In this document: in pieces, positions 8,378 to 16,563 of the stretch
Position numbering within the stretch: the stretch's first letter is position 1
Layout: every line of letters begins with the position of its first letter
From: Palsa-504 sp963790065
Lineage (GTDB): Bacteria > Actinomycetota > Actinomycetes > Streptosporangiales > Streptosporangiaceae
Length of the DNA stretch: 64,000 nt
Direction: 5' to 3'
NCBI GenBank assembly: GCA_963790065.1
Contig: CAWBNK010000006.1
Location: 620,001-684,000 of the forward strand
The notes under the pieces: model-generated
What the model was told of the DNA's origin: nothing
Databases searched by the model: none
Seen by the model: only the letters and a program-made list of their open reading frames with translations
Translations under genes and position numbers: made by a program

Positions 8378-9999
8378 TCTCCCGCTCCCGGTATGCCCGT
8401 CGGGGCGCTAGGGCTGGGTTCCGTCCCGGACGGCCCCGGAGGGTCCGGGAGGTCCGCGGACGCCAGCGGGCCCGCGAGCGCCGAGGCCGCCGCCGGGTCC
8501 TGGTCGGCACCGCCCGCCATCAGCTTCCCGAGTTCCTCCACCGGCACCGTCGGCGGCCGGAAACCGGTGATCTTGCCCTCGTACATGACCGCGATCCGGT
8601 CCGCCAGGGCGTAGATCTCGTCGAGTTCGGCCGAGACGATCAGCACGGCCACGCCCTTGTCGCGCTGGGCCACGATGCGGCGGTGCACGAACTCGATCGA
8701 GCCCACGTCGAGCCCGCGGGTGGGCTGGCTGGCGATGAGCAGCTTGTGCTCGTGGGCCAGTTCCCTGGCCAGGATGACCTTCTGCTGGTTACCGCCGGAC
8801 AGCGTGCCGACCGCGGTGTCGGCCGAGGTGGTCCGGACGTCGAATTCCTTGACCCGTTCGGCCGCGTTGGCGGCGATGGCGCCGAGGTTGAGGTTGATGC
8901 CCTTGGCGAAGGGCGCCTTGTTGTACTGGTCGAGCACCATGTTGTCGGCCACGGAGAAGTCGCCGATCAGCCCATCTTCCTGGCGGTCCTCGGGCACGTA
9001 GGCGATGCCGGCCTCCAGCCGCTGGGCCGGCGTGGCGCGGGTGAGGTCGCGGCCGTCCAGCGTGACGCGGCCCGCCGTAGCGGCCCGCAGCCCCATCAGG
9101 GCCTCGCACAGCTCGGTCTGCCCGTTGCCCTGGACGCCTGCCACGCCGAGGATCTCGCCCGCCCGGACCTGGAACGACGTCCCGTTCACCTGCGCCTGCC
9201 CGGCCAGGTCGGTGACGATCAGGCCGGCCACGTCCAGGACTACCTCGCCCGGCTTGGCGGCCTGCTTGCTGACCCGCAGCTGCACGTCCCGGCCGACCAT
9301 GAGCAGGGCCAGCTCGTCCTCGGTGCTGCTGGGCGGCCGCTCGCCGACCACCTTGCCCCGGCGCAGCACGGTGATCGTGTCCGCGATGGCCTGGACTTCC
9401 TTGAGCTTGTGCGAGATGAAGACGATGGACGTGCCGCCGTCCTTGAGCTGCCTGATGATCCGGAACAGGTCGTCGGTCTCGGCGGGAGTGAGCACCGCCG
9501 TGGGCTCGTCCAGGATCAGCACGGTCGCCTCCCTGACCAGCGCCTTGACGATCTCGACCCGCTGCTGGATGCCGACCGGCAGGTTCTCGACCAGCGCGTC
9601 CGGGTCGACCTCGAGGCCGTACCGCTGGGACAGCTCGCGCACGTCACGGCGTGTCCTGCGCCGGTCGAGCAGTCCGGACTTGCGCGTCTCCTCGATGCCG
9701 AGGGTCACGTTCTCCGCCACCGTGAACACGGGCACCAGCATGAAGTGCTGGTGCACCATGCCGATGCCGGCCGCGATGGCGTCCTTCGGCGAGCCGAACC
9801 GGACCGCCTGGTTGTCGATCAGGATCTCGCCCTCGTCGGGCTGCAGCAGCCCGTACAGGACGTTCATCAGGGTCGACTTGCCCGCGCCGTTCTCGCCCAG
9901 CAGGGCGTGCACCTGCCCCGGGGCCACGGCCAGGTCGATCCCTTCGTTGGCCACCAGCGAACCGAAACGCTTGGTGATGCCCTTCAGCTCAAGTTCCAC
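8374..9999 (-). CDS. Nucleoside/sugar-type ABC transporter, fused double ATPase
   Basis: The 541-residue protein carries two ABC domains in tandem, as in RbsA/NupO. Domain 1 has the Walker A LLGENGAGKSTLMNVLYG and Walker B LILDEPTAVLTP; domain 2 has the weaker VAGVQGNGQTELCEALMG and a signature region GTLSGGNQQKVILARELA, while its Walker B end reads ASQPTRGLDVG with Gln in place of the usual Glu. Such asymmetry between catalytic and degenerate sites is common in this family. The start is GTG preceded by AAGGCGG. A Pro/Ser/Gly-rich tail of about 40 residues follows domain 2. It powers the two permeases encoded immediately downstream. Confidence 0.94.
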   Translation of the reverse strand: MELELKGITKRFGSLVANEGIDLAVAPGQVHALLGENGAGKSTLMNVLYGLLQPDEGEILIDNQAVRFGSPKDAIAAGIGMVHQHFMLVPVFTVAENVTLGIEETRKSGLLDRRRTRRDVRELSQRYGLEVDPDALVENLPVGIQQRVEIVKALVREATVLILDEPTAVLTPAETDDLFRIIRQLKDGGTSIVFISHKLKEVQAIADTITVLRRGKVVGERPPSSTEDELALLMVGRDVQLRVSKQAAKPGEVVLDVAGLIVTDLAGQAQVNGTSFQVRAGEILGVAGVQGNGQTELCEALMGLRAATAGRVTLDGRDLTRATPAQRLEAGIAYVPEDRQEDGLIGDFSVADNMVLDQYNKAPFAKGINLNLGAIAANAAERVKEFDVRTTSADTAVGTLSGGNQQKVILARELAHEHKLLIASQPTRGLDVGSIEFVHRRIVAQRDKGVAVLIVSAELDEIYALADRIAVMYEGKITGFRPPTVPVEELGKLMAGGADQDPAAASALAGPLASADLPDPPGPSGTEPSPSAPTGIPGAGE

Positions 10000-10091
10000 G
10001 TCCGCCTTCAGTTCCGCGTCAGCAACCGCATGCCCGTGGCCTCCATCTTCGCGCGGCCCTTTCCCCCGTGGAACCCGTCAGCCAGGACGCC

Positions 10092-10133
10092 GATGTGGCA
10101 GCGGTGCGCGTTGCGCCGCACCGCTGCCACATC
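10092..10133 (-). terminator. Perfect 17-bp stem-loop between lipoprotein and ATPase genes
   Basis: GATGTGGCAGCGGTGCG at 10092-10108 and its exact complement at 10117-10133 enclose an 8-base loop. On the transcribed strand the hairpin begins 23 bases after the lipoprotein stop codon. No T-run follows, so it is either a partial terminator or a stabiliser of the upstream transcript; both are known ways to make more binding protein than membrane components from one ABC operon. Confidence 0.7.
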
Positions 10134-10156
10134 AGTCGTGCCGTAGGGTCAGGCCC

Positions 10157-11299
10157 TTACACCGGGCTCTTGGTCGGCGTCTGGATGCTGCCGTTCTCGA
10201 TGCCCGCCTGGACCTGCTGGAGCTCCGCCTGCAGGGCCGCCGGGACCTTGCTGGAGAAGTCGTGGTACGGAGCCAGCACGGCGCCGCCGTTGGCCAGGGT
10301 GCCGACGTAGGTGCCGCCGCTCGCCGTGCCGTTGGCCGCGTTCGTCACCGCGGTCTTGACCGCGGGCACGATGCCCTTCTCCACACTGGTGATGAAGTAC
10401 TGGCAGTACTGCGGTGCGCTGACGCAGCCGTCGGTGTCCACCCAGAACATGTTCACCTTGTTGCTGCCGGCCGCCTGGTCCGCTACCTGGACCGCCTTGG
10501 CCGCGCCGAGGCCGACGTTGCCCGCGACCGGGAAGATGATGTCGGCGCCCTCGCTGATGAACGTCTGCGTCAGCTGCTGGCCCTTGGTCTGGTTGGTGAA
10601 GTCGCCGGTGAAGGAGCCCTTCTGGGTCGTCTCGTTCCAGCCGAGCACCTGCACCTTGGTGCCGTGCTTCTGGTTGTAGTACTGCACGCCGTCCCAGAAG
10701 CCGTCCATGTAGATCGTGACGGTGCCGAAGTCCTCACCGCCGAACGTGGCGACCTTGCCGGTCTTGGTCATGCCCGCGGCCAGGTAGCCGCCGAGGAAGC
10801 CGTCCTGCACGGTGTTGAACACCAGCTGGTCGATGTTGCTTTCCTTGGTGCCGGTCAGGCAGTCCGACGCGTAGGAGCAGTCCACGATGGCGAACTTCTG
10901 GGTCGGATTGGCCTTGGCCGCGGTCTCGGTCGCCGCGGCCATCAGGAAGCCGACGGCGACGATGATGCCGCACTTCTCGCCGAGGAACGTGTTGATGTTC
11001 GGCGTGTAGTCGCTCTGCGTCGTCGACTGCAGGTACTTGACGGTGATGTTCGGGTCGGCCGCCGCGGCCGCCTGCATGCCCGCCCACGACGAGGCGTTGA
11101 ACGACCGGTCGTTGATCCCGCCGGTGTCGGTGACCATGCAGCCGAGGAACTTGGCCCCGGCCGCGGCCGAAGCCGTCGATGAGCTCGTCGCCGAGCTGGA
11201 AGTGCTGGATGAGGCCCCACTGTGGCTGCTGCCACACGCGGCGATCACCAGCGTGGCGGACACGGCCAGCGCCGCCGTGGCCCATACGCTGTGTTTCAC
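10157..11299 (-). CDS. BMP-family nucleoside-binding lipoprotein
   Basis: The roughly 380-residue product starts at GTG (11299) with GGAGGT six bases upstream. It has a lipoprotein signal peptide with lipobox VIAACG, a Ser-rich linker, then a BMP/PnrA-type domain: VTDTGGINDRSFNASSWAG near the start, CGIIVAVGFLMA, VATFGGEDFGTVTIYMDGF and FWVDTDGCVSAPQY. Family members capture purine or other nucleosides outside the membrane and deliver them to ABC permeases such as the two encoded downstream. It is the first gene of the transporter operon and is separated from the ATPase gene by a strong hairpin. Confidence 0.94.
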   Translation of the reverse strand: MKHSVWATAALAVSATLVIAACGSSHSGASSSTSSSATSSSTASAAAGAKFLGCMVTDTGGINDRSFNASSWAGMQAAAAADPNITVKYLQSTTQSDYTPNINTFLGEKCGIIVAVGFLMAAATETAAKANPTQKFAIVDCSYASDCLTGTKESNIDQLVFNTVQDGFLGGYLAAGMTKTGKVATFGGEDFGTVTIYMDGFWDGVQYYNQKHGTKVQVLGWNETTQKGSFTGDFTNQTKGQQLTQTFISEGADIIFPVAGNVGLGAAKAVQVADQAAGSNKVNMFWVDTDGCVSAPQYCQYFITSVEKGIVPAVKTAVTNAANGTASGGTYVGTLANGGAVLAPYHDFSSKVPAALQAELQQVQAGIENGSIQTPTKSPV

Positions 11300-11313
11300 G
11301 CTTACCTCCACTG

Positions 11314-11339
11314 GGCCAGGCACTCGGCAGCGCCTGGCC
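11314..11339 (-). promoter_or_regulatory. Leader hairpin upstream of the lipoprotein gene
   Basis: GGCCAGGC at 11314-11321 pairs perfectly with GCCTGGCC at 11332-11339 around a 10-base loop. It lies within about 40 bases upstream of the lipoprotein GTG start and just ahead of its GGAGGT site, where it could influence translation. No known riboswitch consensus was recognised here. Confidence 0.4.
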
Positions 11340-11500
11340 TCGCATTCGTCCTGGGTTGTCCCGCAGGTTATGCCTGGTTACCTCCCCAGGGAAGGGGACA
11401 CGCGCCTATCTGGCCTGCTCGTTGCCGAATCGGAACCCGGGCCCCGTGGCATTCCTGGCCTGCCGGACATATGGCCGAGTCTCGCGCCTGGCGTCTTGGT

Positions 11501-11561
11501 GCTTTCCTACAGTGCTTTCCTGCAGGCCGATTCCCGGGCTTTCTTGCGGGCCGATTACCGG
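11501..11561. repeat. Degenerate 24-bp direct repeat, two and a half copies
   Basis: Half unit GCTTTCCTACAG (11501-11512) is followed by two 24-bp units at 11514-11537 and 11538-11561, each of the form GCTTTCYTGCRG plus GCCGATTMCCGG. The two full units differ at three positions. Their place midway between divergent operons fits a repeated protein-binding site. Confidence 0.55.
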
Positions 11562-11744
11562 CTGATCACGCCCGAGCGGACGGGGATTCGCCCCGGCGAA
11601 AACCGCGGCCCAGGCCGGGCCGGACGAAGATCGGAACGAAAACTGCGCTTCGTCCGGGTGTGGGCCCCGGCTTAGGTGGGCAGGGTCACTGGCAGAGTTC
11701 CTTGCTCCGGAGCGGACAGCTCCCTGTCGCGCCGGAGTACCGAA

Positions 11745-11791
11745 GGGTCCGCGTGGATAAGGCAACCCTGCAGCCTTACCCACGCGGACCC
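11745..11791. promoter_or_regulatory. 18-bp inverted repeat upstream of cdd
   Basis: GGGTCCGCGTGGATAAGG at 11745-11762 and its complement at 11774-11791 match at 17 of 18 positions around an 11-base spacer. The right arm ends 39 bases before the cdd GTG start. It could be an operator dyad or an RNA hairpin in the cdd leader; there is no T-run to make a standard terminator. Confidence 0.55.
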
Positions 11792-11830
11792 CGGAACCTC
11801 AGGGACTTTTCCGCCCGATAAAGTGCCCCC

Positions 11831-12367
11831 GTGAGCATCGACTGGCCTGGCCTGCGCACGGCCGCGGTTGCGGCGGCCGCCCGGGCCTACGCGCCCTATT
11901 CGGGACTGCGGGTCGGCGCGGCCGGCCAGACCGCCGACGGGCGGCTCGTGACCGGCTGCAACGTGGAGAACGCCTCCTACGGCATGACCCTGTGCGCCGA
12001 GTGCGGCCTGGTCAGTGCCCTTCACGCGACCGGGGCCTGGCACGCGACCGGGCCCGAGGACGGCCCGGCCGCGGGGCCCGAGGACGGCCAGGCCGCGGGG
12101 CCCGAGGACGGCCAGGCCGCCGGTTCAGGCGCGGGCGCGCCGCGGCTGGTCGCCGTGGCCGTGGTGGCCGGCGACGGCGCCCCGCTGCTGCCCTGCGGCC
12201 GCTGCCGCCAGCTGCTGCTCGAGGCCGGCGGCCCCGGGCTGCTGGTGGACACCGACGGCGGGCCGGTCGAGCTCGACGCCCTGCTTCCGGCCGCCTTCAC
12301 CAGCACCGACCTGGCCCAGCGCCGCGATCCGCAGCGGGAGGATCCGCAACCGGAGGAGTCACGGTGA
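11831..12367 (+). CDS. cdd: Cytidine deaminase
   Basis: The 178-residue enzyme shows the cytidine deaminase core: AYAPYSGLRVGAAG at the N-terminus, GCNVENASYGMTLCAE with the first zinc ligand and catalytic Glu, and LPCGRCRQLLLE with the other two zinc cysteines. It deaminates cytidine and deoxycytidine to the uracil nucleosides. Most homologs have about 130-140 residues; the excess is a repeat insert at 12050-12121 encoding three copies of GPEDG(P/Q)AA between the two zinc motifs, plus an acidic tail. The GTG start is poorly served by an upstream site. Its stop overlaps the deoA GTG start. Confidence 0.93.
   Translation: MSIDWPGLRTAAVAAAARAYAPYSGLRVGAAGQTADGRLVTGCNVENASYGMTLCAECGLVSALHATGAWHATGPEDGPAAGPEDGQAAGPEDGQAAGSGAGAPRLVAVAVVAGDGAPLLPCGRCRQLLLEAGGPGLLVDTDGGPVELDALLPAAFTSTDLAQRRDPQREDPQPEESR
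12050..12121 (+). repeat. Three tandem 24-bp units inside cdd
   Basis: Three consecutive 24-bp units at 12050, 12074 and 12098 differ at one or two positions and stay in frame, adding the octapeptide GPEDGQAA three times. The insert separates the two zinc-binding motifs of cytidine deaminase, so it presumably forms a surface loop. Confidence 0.85.
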
Positions 12368-13641
12368 CGGACGCGGTCACGCTGATCACCACCAAACGCG
12401 ACGGCGGGCACCTGTCCGACGACGACATCCGCTGGCTGTTCGACGCCTACGCCCGGCGCGAGGTCGCCGACGAGCAGATGTCCGCGCTGCTGATGGCCAT
12501 CTACTTCCAGGGGCTGGACGGCCGTGAGCTGCGGACCTGGACCGCGGCCATGATCGACTCCGGCGAGCGGCTTGACCTCAGCTCCCTGACCCGGCCCACC
12601 GTCGACAAGCACTCCACCGGCGGGGTAGGGGACAAGGTCAGCCTGATCCTGGCCCCGCTCGTGGCCAGTTGCGGCGGGGCCGTGCCGCAGCTGTCCGGCC
12701 GCGGTCTCGGCCACACCGGCGGCACGCTGGACAAGCTGGAGTCGATTCCCGGGTTCCGTACCGCGCTGAGCCCGGCCGAGACGATTGCCGTGCTGGCCCG
12801 CGTCGGGTGCGTCATCTGCGCGGCCGGCTCCGGCCTGGCCCCGGCCGACCGCAGGCTGTACGCGCTGCGGGACGTGACCGGCACGGTCGAGTCGATCCCG
12901 CTCATCGCCAGCTCGATCATGTCCAAGAAGATCGCCGAGGGGACCAGCGCGCTGGTCCTGGACGTCAAGGTCGGCAGCGGCGCCTTCATGACGGACCTCG
13001 GCCGGGCGCGCGAGCTGGCGCGGACCATGGTGGCCCTCGGCGAGGAGCACAACGTCCGGACCACGGCCGTGCTGACCAGGATGGACACCCCGCTGGGCCG
13101 GGCCGCGGGTAACGCCGTCGAGGTCGAGGAGTCGGTGGCGGCGCTGCAGGGTCACGGCCCGGCCGACCTGATGGAGGTCACGCTCGCGCTGGCCGCCCAG
13201 ATGCTGGTCCTGGCCGGCCTGGACGCGGACCCGGCCGCCGCCATCGCCGACGGCCGCGCCCTGGCCGCCTACCGGGACATGGTCCGGGCCCAGGGCGGGG
13301 ACCCGGACGCGCCGCTGCCGCAGGCGCAGCACGTCCAGACGGCCCTGCCCGCGACCGCCGACGGCTGGCTGACCAGGCTAGACGCGCTGGCCGTGGGTAC
13401 CGCCGCCTGGCGGCTCGGCGCGGGCCGGGCCCGTAAGGAGGACCCGGTCAGCGCCGCCGCGGGCGTGATCTGCCTGGCCAAGCCGGGCGACCGGCTGACG
13501 AAGGGCCAGCCGCTGCTCGAGCTGCGCGCCGATGACCCAGGCAAGATGGCCGCCGCGCTGGCCGCCCTGGACGGCGCGGCCACGGTCAGCGACCAGCCTC
13601 CGCCGCCCCTCCCGTCACCTGTTGTCGAGCAGATCCCTTAG
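12364..13641 (+). CDS. deoA: Thymidine phosphorylase
   Basis: The 425-residue product has the type II nucleoside phosphorylase motifs: DKHSTGGVGDK (phosphate site, about residues 81-91) and the signature SGRGLGHTGGTLDKLE (from residue 111). The C-terminal domain includes RKEDPVSAAAGVICLAKPGD. It splits thymidine or deoxyuridine into base and deoxyribose-1-phosphate, which the phosphosugar mutase at 3825 could isomerise. The GTG start overlaps the cdd stop (GTGA), so the two are translationally coupled. Confidence 0.96.
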   Translation: MTDAVTLITTKRDGGHLSDDDIRWLFDAYARREVADEQMSALLMAIYFQGLDGRELRTWTAAMIDSGERLDLSSLTRPTVDKHSTGGVGDKVSLILAPLVASCGGAVPQLSGRGLGHTGGTLDKLESIPGFRTALSPAETIAVLARVGCVICAAGSGLAPADRRLYALRDVTGTVESIPLIASSIMSKKIAEGTSALVLDVKVGSGAFMTDLGRARELARTMVALGEEHNVRTTAVLTRMDTPLGRAAGNAVEVEESVAALQGHGPADLMEVTLALAAQMLVLAGLDADPAAAIADGRALAAYRDMVRAQGGDPDAPLPQAQHVQTALPATADGWLTRLDALAVGTAAWRLGAGRARKEDPVSAAAGVICLAKPGDRLTKGQPLLELRADDPGKMAAALAALDGAATVSDQPPPPLPSPVVEQIP

Positions 13642-13691
13642 TCCCCAGGGGACCCATGCCCCCGGACCTCGGTTGGCAGCACAATGGTGTG

Positions 13692-14822
13692 ATGCTGACA
13701 CTTGCTGAGCTCCGGGCGGTGCCCAAGGTCCTTCTGCATGATCACCTGGATGGCGGCCTGCGCCCGCAGACCGTGCTCGACCTGGCCCGCGAGATCGGCT
13801 ACGCCGACCTGCCCGGGGACAACGTCGAGGAGCTGACCCAGCGGCTGACCGAGGGCGCGCACCGCGGGCACCTGGAGATCTACCTGGACGCGTTCCGGCA
13901 CACGGTCGCCGTGATGCAGACCGCGGACGCGCTGCGCCGGGTGGCGGCCGAGTGCGCCGAGGACCTGGCCGCCGACGGCGTGGTCTACGCCGAGGTCAGG
14001 TTCGCGCCCGAGCTGCACACCGAGCGCGGGCTGAGCCTGGACGAGGTGGTCGAGGCGGTCCTCGACGGTTTCGCCCAGGGCGCTGCCAACGCGGCCCGGG
14101 CCGGGCCCGGGATCCGGGTCTACGCCCTGCTCACGGCCATGCGCACGGCGGCCAGGTCGCTGGAGATCGCCGAACTGGCCGTGCGGCACCGTGACGAGGG
14201 CGTGGTCGGCTTCGACATCGCCGGCGCCGAGGCGGGCTGGCCGCCGAGCCGGCACCTGGACGCCTTCCAGTACATCAAGCGGGAGAACTTCCACATCACG
14301 ATCCACGCGGGCGAGGCGTTCGGGCTGCCGTCGATCTGGGAGGCAGTGCAGTGGTGCGGCACCGAACGGCTCGGCCACGGCGTCCGCATCGTCGACGACA
14401 TCGAGGTCAGCGACTCCGGCACGGTGCGGCTGGGCCGCCTGGCCGCCTACGTCAGGGACCGCCGGATCCCGCTGGAGATGTGCCCGACCTCCAACGTCCA
14501 GACCGGTGCGGCCCCGTCGATCGCGCTGCACCCGATCCGGCTCCTGCGCCAGCTGTCCTTCCGGGTCACGGTGAACACCGACAACCGGCTGATGAGCCAG
14601 GTCACGCTCAGCTCTGAGTTCCACCGGCTGGTCCAGGAGTTCGGCTACGGCTGGTCGGACGTGGAGTGGCTGACGGTCAACGCCATGAAGAGCGCGTTCG
14701 CCGGATTCGACGAGCGGCTGCACCTGATTAACACGGTCATCAAGCCCGGCTTCGCCACCGCCCGGGCCATGAGCGATTCGGTGGTTCCTGCCGGTCTGCT
14801 CGGGACCCGTCACAGCGGGTAG
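13692..14822 (+). CDS. add: Adenosine deaminase
   Basis: This roughly 376-residue enzyme has all hallmarks of adenosine deaminase: LLHDHLDGGL for two metal histidines, FDIAGAEAG, the catalytic ITIHAGEAFG (His, Glu), ERLGHGVRIVDD and VNTDNRLMS. It converts adenosine and deoxyadenosine to the inosine forms. It follows deoA in the same order as in mycobacteria. I chose ATG 13692 because the HDHLDGG motif then sits about 17 residues in, as usual; ATG 13656, with AGGGGA close upstream, is an alternative that adds 12 residues. Confidence 0.94.
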   Translation: MLTLAELRAVPKVLLHDHLDGGLRPQTVLDLAREIGYADLPGDNVEELTQRLTEGAHRGHLEIYLDAFRHTVAVMQTADALRRVAAECAEDLAADGVVYAEVRFAPELHTERGLSLDEVVEAVLDGFAQGAANAARAGPGIRVYALLTAMRTAARSLEIAELAVRHRDEGVVGFDIAGAEAGWPPSRHLDAFQYIKRENFHITIHAGEAFGLPSIWEAVQWCGTERLGHGVRIVDDIEVSDSGTVRLGRLAAYVRDRRIPLEMCPTSNVQTGAAPSIALHPIRLLRQLSFRVTVNTDNRLMSQVTLSSEFHRLVQEFGYGWSDVEWLTVNAMKSAFAGFDERLHLINTVIKPGFATARAMSDSVVPAGLLGTRHSG

Positions 14823-14823
14823 A

Positions 14824-14866
14824 TTTATTTTGTCCCGAACGGAGCGTGGTTTTCCCGCCACGCCCA
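14824..14866 (+). repeat. Copy of the intergenic CCGAACGG motif after add
   Basis: Directly after the add stop is ATTTATTTTG followed by CCGAACGGAGCGTGG (14835-14849), which matches 13 of 15 positions of the dispersed motif. GCGTGG at 14844-14849 can pair with CCACGC downstream around a TTTTCCCG loop, so this copy may also act as a weak hairpin at the end of the cdd-deoA-add transcript. Confidence 0.5.
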
Positions 14867-14955
14867 CCTGCAACAGTCGCGGCCATCACGCTGCACTTGC
14901 GCCACGGAATTGGGCATGATGGAAGCTGACCGTTGGTTCTGAAACGCCCTGGGGG

Positions 14956-16563
14956 GTGACGTCCGCGAAACCGAGCTTGGGTGCCCAGCCGGGACGGCAG
15001 CGGCTGCGCCGATGGGACCCGGACCGGATCGGGCCCTACGTGATCCTCGGCCGCCTGGGCGCCGGGTCCATGGGCCAGGTCTACCTGGGCCGTTCGGCCG
15101 CCGGGCGGCTGGTCGCGGTCAAGACGATCAGGGTCGAGCTGGCCGAGGAAGCCGGCTTCAGGAACCGGTTCGCGCAGGAGGTCGCGGCCGCCCGCCGGGT
15201 CAGCGGGGTTTTCACCGCCGCCGTGGTCGAGGCCGACCCGGAGGCCGACCTGCCCTGGCTGGCCACGGCCTACATTCCCGCCCCGTCGCTGAGCCGGCTG
15301 GTCCAGGCCTGCGGCCCGATGCCGGTGCCGGCGGTCAAGTGGCTGGCCGCCGGGTGCGCGGAAGCCCTGCAGTCGATCCACGTGGCCGGCCTGGTGCACC
15401 GGGACCTGAAGCCGTCGAACGTGCTGGTCGCGCCGGACGGGCCGAAGGTCATCGACTTCGGCGTGGCCCGGGCCGCGGAGCGGATCGAGCTGACCAGCTC
15501 GCACGGAGCCGTCGGCACGCCCGGCTACATGGCGCCCGAGCAGGCCAGGGACACCCGGCAGGCCTCGGTGGCCAGCGACGTGTACTCGCTCGGCGCCACA
15601 CTGGTCTACGCGGCCACCGGGCACCCGCCGTATGCCGGTGACACGGCCATGGACGTGCTGGCCCGGCTGGCCACCGAGCCGCCGGACCTGTCCGGCCTGC
15701 CGGACGAGCTCAGCGAGCTGATCGGCGAGTGCCTGGAGCGCGTGCCCCGGATGCGCCCGTCCTCGTCGGCCATGCTGGCCCAGCTCGGGCCGTTCACCGA
15801 GGCCCAGGCCGGCCAGGAGCACACCTACCTGCCCGGGGCGGCCATGGCCCTGATCGGCGAATACCAGCGCAATCCGCTGGTGGCCAACGGCCAGACTGAC
15901 CCGCACGGCCTGCCCGCCCAGCGCGAAGCCGAGCACAGCCAGGACGCCACCTCCGCCTCCTACACCGAACTTCCCGCCTCCTACAAGCCCAAGTCCAGGC
16001 GCAAGCCCAGCCACGCTGGCCAGGCCCAGACCTCTGGTACGGCGGGCTGGTGGCAGTGGGTCAGGACGCACATGGCCTGGGTCGGCTGGACGTCGGTGGG
16101 GGCCGCTCTGGTCGTGGGCGGCGTCATCCTCGGCGCCGCGCTCAGCAGCAACGGCAGCCCGGCGCCGCCCATCCTGCCGCCGGCGCCGCCGACGGTGTGC
16201 AAGGCCTCCGTCCCGGCCGGGCCGTCGCTGTGCATGGTGGGGGTGAGCCAGGGCACGGCCAGCACCGCGTTCGTCATCCAGGGGAGCGGCTTCGCCCCGG
16301 GGGCCCCGGTGACGTTCATGCTGAACGAGGCGAGCCCGCCACAGGATGGCGGGCAGACTGTGATCAACCAGACTTCGCCGTATCGGCTCCAGGCCGGTAC
16401 GGACGGGACCTTCCGGGTCGCGTTCAGCAAGCTCTACGCGGGCTCGCTGCCGCTCGGGCAGGTCACCGTCAAGGCGTCCCCCGCCGCGGGCGGCCCAGTG
16501 AGCACGTATTTCATGATCATCCCATCCGGCCCGCCCGGCGGCGGGGCGCCGCCTGCGGGCTGA
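14956..16563 (+). CDS. Membrane-anchored Ser/Thr protein kinase
   Basis: The 535-residue protein has a bacterial Hanks-type kinase domain at about residues 26-280: glycine loop GAGSMG (35-40), Lys56 in AVKTI, catalytic HRDLKPSN (148-155), DFG (167-169) and GTPGYMAPEQ. A Pro/Ser-rich juxtamembrane region leads to one hydrophobic segment near residues 372-397 (AWVGWTSVGAALVVGGVIL), then an outside domain of about 135 residues with no PASTA repeat that I can recognise. The start is GTG directly after a GGGGGG run. It ends one base before the FHA-like gene on the other strand, a plausible phospho-reader partner. Confidence 0.93.
   Translation: MTSAKPSLGAQPGRQRLRRWDPDRIGPYVILGRLGAGSMGQVYLGRSAAGRLVAVKTIRVELAEEAGFRNRFAQEVAAARRVSGVFTAAVVEADPEADLPWLATAYIPAPSLSRLVQACGPMPVPAVKWLAAGCAEALQSIHVAGLVHRDLKPSNVLVAPDGPKVIDFGVARAAERIELTSSHGAVGTPGYMAPEQARDTRQASVASDVYSLGATLVYAATGHPPYAGDTAMDVLARLATEPPDLSGLPDELSELIGECLERVPRMRPSSSAMLAQLGPFTEAQAGQEHTYLPGAAMALIGEYQRNPLVANGQTDPHGLPAQREAEHSQDATSASYTELPASYKPKSRRKPSHAGQAQTSGTAGWWQWVRTHMAWVGWTSVGAALVVGGVILGAALSSNGSPAPPILPPAPPTVCKASVPAGPSLCMVGVSQGTASTAFVIQGSGFAPGAPVTFMLNEASPPQDGGQTVINQTSPYRLQAGTDGTFRVAFSKLYAGSLPLGQVTVKASPAAGGPVSTYFMIIPSGPPGGGAPPAG

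Larger units (their letters stand above)
11300..11830. other. Divergent intergenic region of the nucleoside locus
   Basis: About 530 bp without a credible gene separates the transporter operon (leftward) from cdd-deoA-add (rightward). It holds the leader hairpin at 11314, a degenerate 24-bp direct repeat at 11501-11561 and an 18-bp inverted repeat at 11745-11791. Both promoters must lie here, but I could not pick out convincing -35/-10 pairs. The size and repeat content suggest regulation, for example by a nucleoside-responsive repressor, which is inference. Confidence 0.6.
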
